This document shows, in pieces, positions 59,001 through 64,000 of a stretch of DNA of 64,000 nt. How positions within the stretch are numbered: position 1 is the first letter of the stretch; the number at the start of each line of letters is the position of its first letter. Under the pieces are notes generated by a model. It searched no databases. It saw nothing but the letters and a program-made list of their open reading frames with translations, and was not told where the DNA came from. Location: assembly GCF_907165205.1 (NCBI RefSeq), contig NC_058194.1, forward strand, positions 3,286,824-3,350,823, given 5' to 3'. The DNA is from Coccinella septempunctata (taxonomy: Eukaryota > Arthropoda > Insecta > Coleoptera > Coccinellidae). Position numbers and translations under genes: made by a program.

Positions 59001-61639
59001 TGTTTTTCCATTTTTCATTTTCCAGTTCAATTTGAACTGCTCTCTGGAGTGCAATTCTCTATTGAATCATCAACTGTTAGGTTTGGTTGAATCAAAAAAG
59101 TAAGTACCATACACTCCATATCCTAAGACAGTAGTAGGACACCCTGATTTTTATGCAGAGGAGCAAATAGGTCATTTTAGGGGGGTCTAAGCCCTTGCTC
59201 ATTTTTGACCCAAAAAATCGAGATTTTCGATATTTAGTTTTTGAGCTGGAATGGAAGCCTTATCAATGCTGATTACGAAACAGGAAATCCCAATTGGATC
59301 AGACGAATATAACAAGAGATATTGCAGTTTGAAATTTTCAACTTTTGAAAAATGACATTTCCAAAATGAAAATCTGAACGGTGAGAGATAGGCTTTCGAG
59401 AATGCTCGCAATGGATTCAGCTTATTTGAAAACCTATATTTTCATGATAAACTTTCAAATATCTGACTTTGTTTAAAAAAAAAATCGAATTTATTGTTTT
59501 TCCATTTTTCATTTTCCAGTTCACTTTGAACTTCTCTCTGGAGTGCAATTCTCTATTGAATCATCAACTGTTAGGTTTGGTTGAATCAAAACAGTAAGTA
59601 CTATACACTCCATATCCTAAGACAGTAGTAGGACACCCCGATTTTTATGCAGAGGAGCAAATAGGTCATTTTAGGGGGGTCTAAGCCCTTGCTCATTTTT
59701 GACCCAAAAAATCGAGATTTTCTATATTTAGTTGTTGAGCTGGAATGGAAGCCTGATCAATGCTGATAACGAAGCCGGAAATACCAATTGGATCAGACGA
59801 ATATAACAAGAGATATTGCAGATTGAAATTTGCAACTTTTGAAAAATGACATTTCCAAAATGAAAATCTGAACGGTGAGAGATAGGCTTTTGAGAATGCT
59901 CACAATGGATTCAGCTTATTTGAAAACCTTCATTTTCATATCAAACCTTCAAATATCTGAGTTCGTCTGAAAAAAAAATCGAATTTATTGTTTTTCCATT
60001 TTTCATTTTCCAGTTCATTTTGAACTGCTCTCTGGAGTGCAATTCTCTATTGAATCATCAACTGTTTTGTTTGGTGGAATCAACAAAGTAAGTTTTATAC
60101 ACTCCATATCCTAAGACAGTGGTTGAACTTCCTGATTTTCAGGCAGAAGAGCAAATAGGTCATTTTAGGGGGGTCTAACCCCTTGCTCATTTTTGACCCA
60201 AAAAATCGAGATTTTCGATATTTAGTTTTTGAGCTGGAATAGAAGCCTTATCAATGCTGATTACGAAACCGGAAATCCCAATTGGATCAGACGAATATAT
60301 AAAGAGATATTGCAGATTGAAATTTTCAACTTTTGAAAAATGACATTCCCAAAATGAAAATCTGAACGGTGAGAGATAGGCTTTTGAGAATGCTCGCAAT
60401 CGCTTCAGCTTATTTAAAAATCTATATTTTCATATCAAACTTTCAAATATCCGACGTTGTTTAAAGAAAAATCGAATTTATTGTTTTTCCACTTTTCATT
60501 TTCCAGTTCAATTTGAACTGCTCTCTGGAGTGCAATTCTCTATTGAATCATAAACTGATAGGTTTGCTTGAATCAAAAAAGTAAGTACTATACACTCCAT
60601 ATCCTAAGACAGTAGTAGGACACCCTGATTTTTATGCAGTGGAGCAAATAGGTCATTTTAGGGGGGTCTAAGCCCTTGCTCATTTTTGACCCAAAAAATC
60701 GAGATTTTCGATATTTAGTTTTTGAGCTGGAATGGAAGCGTTATCAATGCTGATTACGAAACCGGAAATCCCAATTGGATCAGACGAATATAACAAGAGA
60801 TATTGCAGATTGAAATTTTCAACTTTTGAAAAATGACATTTCCAAAATGAAAATCTGAACGGTGAGAGATAGGCTTTCGAGAATGCTCGCAATGTATTCA
60901 GCATATTTGAAAACCTATATTTTCATGATGAACTTTCAAATATCTGACTTTGTTTAAAAAAAAAATCGAATTCATTGTTTTTCCATTTTTCATTTTCCAG
61001 TTCACTTTGAACTTCTCTCTGGAGTGCAGTTCTCTATTGAATCATCAACTGTTAGGTTTGGTTGAATCAAAAAAGTAAGTACTATACACTCCATATCCTA
61101 AGACAGTAGTAGGACACCCTGATTTTTATGCAGAGGAGCAAATAGGTCATTTTGAGGGGGTATGAGCCCTTGCTCATTTTTGACCCAAAAAATCGAGATT
61201 TTCTATATTTAGTTGTTGGGCTGGAATGGAAGCCTCATCAATGCTGATAACGAAACCGGAAATCCCAATTGGATCAGACGAATATAACAAGAGATATTGC
61301 AGATTGAAATTTGCAACTTTTGAAAAATGCCATTTTCAAGATGAAAATCTGAACGGAGAGAGATAGATTTTCAGGAATGCTTGCTTTAGCTTCAGCATAT
61401 TCGAAAACCTATATTTTCATGATGAAAATTCAAATATCGGACGTTGTTTAAAGAAAAATCGAATTTATTGTTATTCCATTTTTCATTTTCCAGTTCAATT
61501 TGAACTGCTCTCTGGAGTGCAATTCTCTATTGAATCATCAACTGTTTAGATTGGTGGAATCAACAAAGTAAATATTATACACTCCATATCCTAAGACAGT
61601 TGTTGAACTTCCTGATTTTCAGGCAGAAGAGCAAATAGG

Positions 61640-63620
61640 TCATTTTAGGTGGGTCTAACCCCTTGCTCATTTTTGACCCAAAAGATCGAGATTTTCGATA
61701 TTTAGTTTTTGAGCTGGAATGGAAGCCTTATCAATGCTGACAACGAAACCGGAAATCCCAATTGGATCAGACGAATATAACAAGAGATATTGCAGATTGA
61801 AATTTGCAACTTTTGAAAAATGCCATTTTCAAGATGAAAATCTGAACGGAGAGAGATAGGCTTTCAGGAATACTTGCTATAGATTCAGCATATTCGAAAA
61901 CCTATATTTTCATGATGAAAATTCAAATATCGGACGTTGTTTAAAGAAGAATCGAATTTATTATTTTTCCATTTTTCATTTTCCAGTTCAATTTGAACTG
62001 CGCTCTGGAGTGCAATTCTCTATTGAATCATCAACTGTTTAGTTTGGTGGAATCAACAAAGTAAGTATCATAGACTCCATATCCTAAGACAGTAGTTGAA
62101 CTTCCTGATTTTCAGGCAGAAGAGCAAATAGGTCATTTTAGGGGGGTCTAACCCCTTGCTCATTTTTGACCCAAAAAATCGAGATTTTCGATATTTAGTT
62201 TTTGAGCTGGAATGGAAGCCTGATCAATGCTGATAACGAAACCGGAAATACCAATTGGATCAGACGAATATATCAAGAGATATTGCAGATTGAAATTTGC
62301 AACTTTTGAAAAATGACATTTCCAAAATGAAAATCTGAACGGTGAGAGATAGGCTTTTGAGAATGCTCGCAATGGATTCAGCTTATTTGAAAACCTTCAT
62401 TTTCATATCAAACCTCCAAATATCTGAGTTCGTTTGAAAAAAAAATCGAATTTATTGTTTTTCCATTTTTTATTTTCTAGTTCACTTTGAACTGCTTTCT
62501 GGAGTGCAATTCTCTATTGAACCATCAACTGATAAGTTTGGTTGGATCAAAAAAGTAAGTACTATACACTCCATATCCTAAGACAGTAGTAGGACACCCT
62601 GATTTTTATGCAGAGGAGCAAATAGGTCATTTTGAGGGGGTCTAAGCCCTTGCTCATTTTTGACCCAAAAAATCGAGATTTTCTATATTTAGTTGTTGGG
62701 CTGGAATGGAAGCCTCATCAATGCTGATAACGAAACTGGAAATCCCGTTTGGATCAGACGAATATAACAAGAGATATTGCAGATTGAAATTTGCAACTTT
62801 TGAAAAATGCCATTTTCAAGTGAAAATCTGAACGGAGAGAGATAGGCTTTCAGGAATACTTGCTATAGATTCAGCATATTCGAAAACCTATATTTTCATC
62901 ATGAAAATTCAAATTTCTGACTTTGTTTAAAAAAAAATCGAATTTATTGTTTTTCCATTTTTCATTTTCCAGTTCAATTTGAACTGCTCTCTGGAGTGCA
63001 ATTCTCTATTGAATCATCAACTGTTTAGATTGGTGGAATCAACAAAGTAAGTATCATACACTCCATATCCTAAGACAGTTGTTGAACTTCCTGATTTTCA
63101 GGCAGAAGAGCAAATAGGTCATTTTAGGTGGGTCTAACCCCTTGCTCATTTTTGACCCAAAGGATCGAGATTTTCATATTTAGTTTTTGAGCTGGAATGG
63201 AAGCCTGATCAATGCTGATAACGAAACCGGAAATACCAATTGGATCAGACGAATATAACAAGAGATATTGCAGATTGAAATTTGCAACTTTTGAAAAATG
63301 ACATTTCCAAAATGAAAATCTGAACGGTGAGAGATAGGCTTTTGAGAATGCTCGCAATGGATTCAGCTTATCTGAAAACCTTCATTTTCATATCAAACCT
63401 CCAAATATCTGAGTTCGTTTGAAAAAAAAATCGAATTTATTGTTTTTCCATTTTTTATTTTCTAGTTCACTTTGAACTGCTCTCTGGAGAGCAATTCTCT
63501 ATTGAACCATCAACTGATAAGTTTGGTTGGATCAAAAAAGTAAGTACTATACACTCCATATCCTAAGACAGTAGTAGGACACCCTGATTTTTATGCAGAG
63601 GAGCAAATAGGTCATTTTGA
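61640..63620 (+). repeat. Tandemly duplicated dimer with altered acceptor (TTTTCTAG)
   Basis: Two successive about 986-bp dimers share TTTTTTATTTTCTAGTTCAC at about 62468 and 63454, GTTGGATCAAAAAAG, TTTTGAGGGGGTC and the ATGAAAATTCAAAT variant. The normal CCAG acceptor is CTAG in both. Confidence 0.8.
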
Positions 63621-64000
63621 GGGGGTCTAAGCACTTGCTCATTTTTGACCCAAAAAATCGAGATTTTCTATATTTAGTTGTTGGGCTGGAATGGAAGCCT
63701 CATCAATGCTGATAACGAAACTGGAAATCTCGTTTGGATCAGACGAATATAACAAGAGATATTGCAGACTGAAATTTGCAACTTTTGAAAAATGCCATTT
63801 TCAAGATGAAAATCTGAACGGAGAGAGATAGGCTTTCAGGAATACTTGCTATAGATTCAGCATATTCGAAAACCTATATTTTCATCATGAAAATTCAAAT
63901 ATCTGACTTTGTTTAAAAAAAAAATCGAATTTATGTTTTTTCCATTTTTCCTTTTCCAGTTCACTTCGAACTGCTCTCTGGAGTGCAATTCTCTATTGAA

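Larger units (their letters stand above)
26115..64000 (+). repeat. Satellite array, block 4
   Basis: About 77 monomers. From about 31.8 kb onward subtypes A and B largely alternate, giving an about 986-bp dimer: A has CATATCAAAC/GAGTTCGTTTGAAAAAAA, B has GGAATACTTGCTATAGATTC and GACGTTGTTTAAAGAAAAATC. The minus-strand 70-codon frame is open in A and interrupted in B. Shortened monomers occur at about 28279-28554 (276 bp), 30512-30796, 34249-34533 and 39180-39464 (285 bp each) and 35445-35640 (about 197 bp). The block runs off the right edge of the window. No gene is seen. Confidence 0.97.

Noticed and set aside
1..64000. Regularly spaced repeats suggestive of a CRISPR array
   Set aside because: The unit is about 493 bp with no unique spacers, and the setting is eukaryotic with retroelements. 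It is a satellite.
1..64000. A giant tandem-exon gene encoding a repetitive protein
   Set aside because: The 74-nt module is not a multiple of three, frame 3 is stopped in subtype A, and modules are nearly identical without a longer conserved coding context. I keep it only as an exon-relic hypothesis.

Overview
The window is eukaryotic and non-genic: a long tandem satellite array, AT-rich, with a basic monomer of about 493 bp, interrupted by three retroelement insertions, one of which carries a fourth element nested inside it. The element types (an LTR retroelement, two LINEs with AP-endonuclease/RT ORF2 proteins, and a Penelope-like element with a GIY-YIG endonuclease and hammerhead motifs) point to an animal, most likely an arthropod or insect. 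That is an inference from family types, and I cannot name the species. I see no ordinary host gene, tRNA, rRNA or prokaryotic feature.

Layout: 1-3068 satellite; 3069-4283 solo LTR (minus strand) with a 4-bp target-site duplication; 4284-12818 satellite; 12819-17304 a LINE (LINE-A) with two intact ORFs; 17305-21668 satellite; 21669-26114 a 5'-truncated, mutated LINE (LINE-B), itself interrupted at 22220-24191 by a Penelope-like element with 250-bp inverted terminal repeats; 26115-64000 satellite. About 53.9 kb, roughly 109 monomers, is satellite.

The satellite has internal organisation. Monomers fall into two main subtypes, which alternate as about 986-bp dimers in much of the right half. They are further grouped into higher-order units repeated at offsets of about 5354, 5112, 4931, 4447, 4232 and 3936 bp. 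Shortened or hybrid monomers (about 184, 197, 276 and 285 bp) mark the copies. On the plus strand almost every monomer carries an exon-like module: a pyrimidine-rich tract ending CAG, exactly 74 nt, then GTAAGT. A 17-bp palindrome straddles the acceptor of each module. The 70-71-codon open frames repeated in each monomer need non-ATG starts and are broken in one subtype, so I do not call them genes.

The only credible coding sequences belong to mobile elements: LINE-A ORF1 and ORF2 (intact), LINE-B endonuclease and RT fragments (frameshifted and stopped), and the Penelope RT and GIY-YIG fragments (truncated and frameshifted). The order of events can be read from the sequence: the satellite expanded, LINE-B inserted and decayed, the Penelope element inserted into LINE-B (its inverted repeats remain nearly identical), while LINE-A and the LTR inserted cleanly with target-site duplications.
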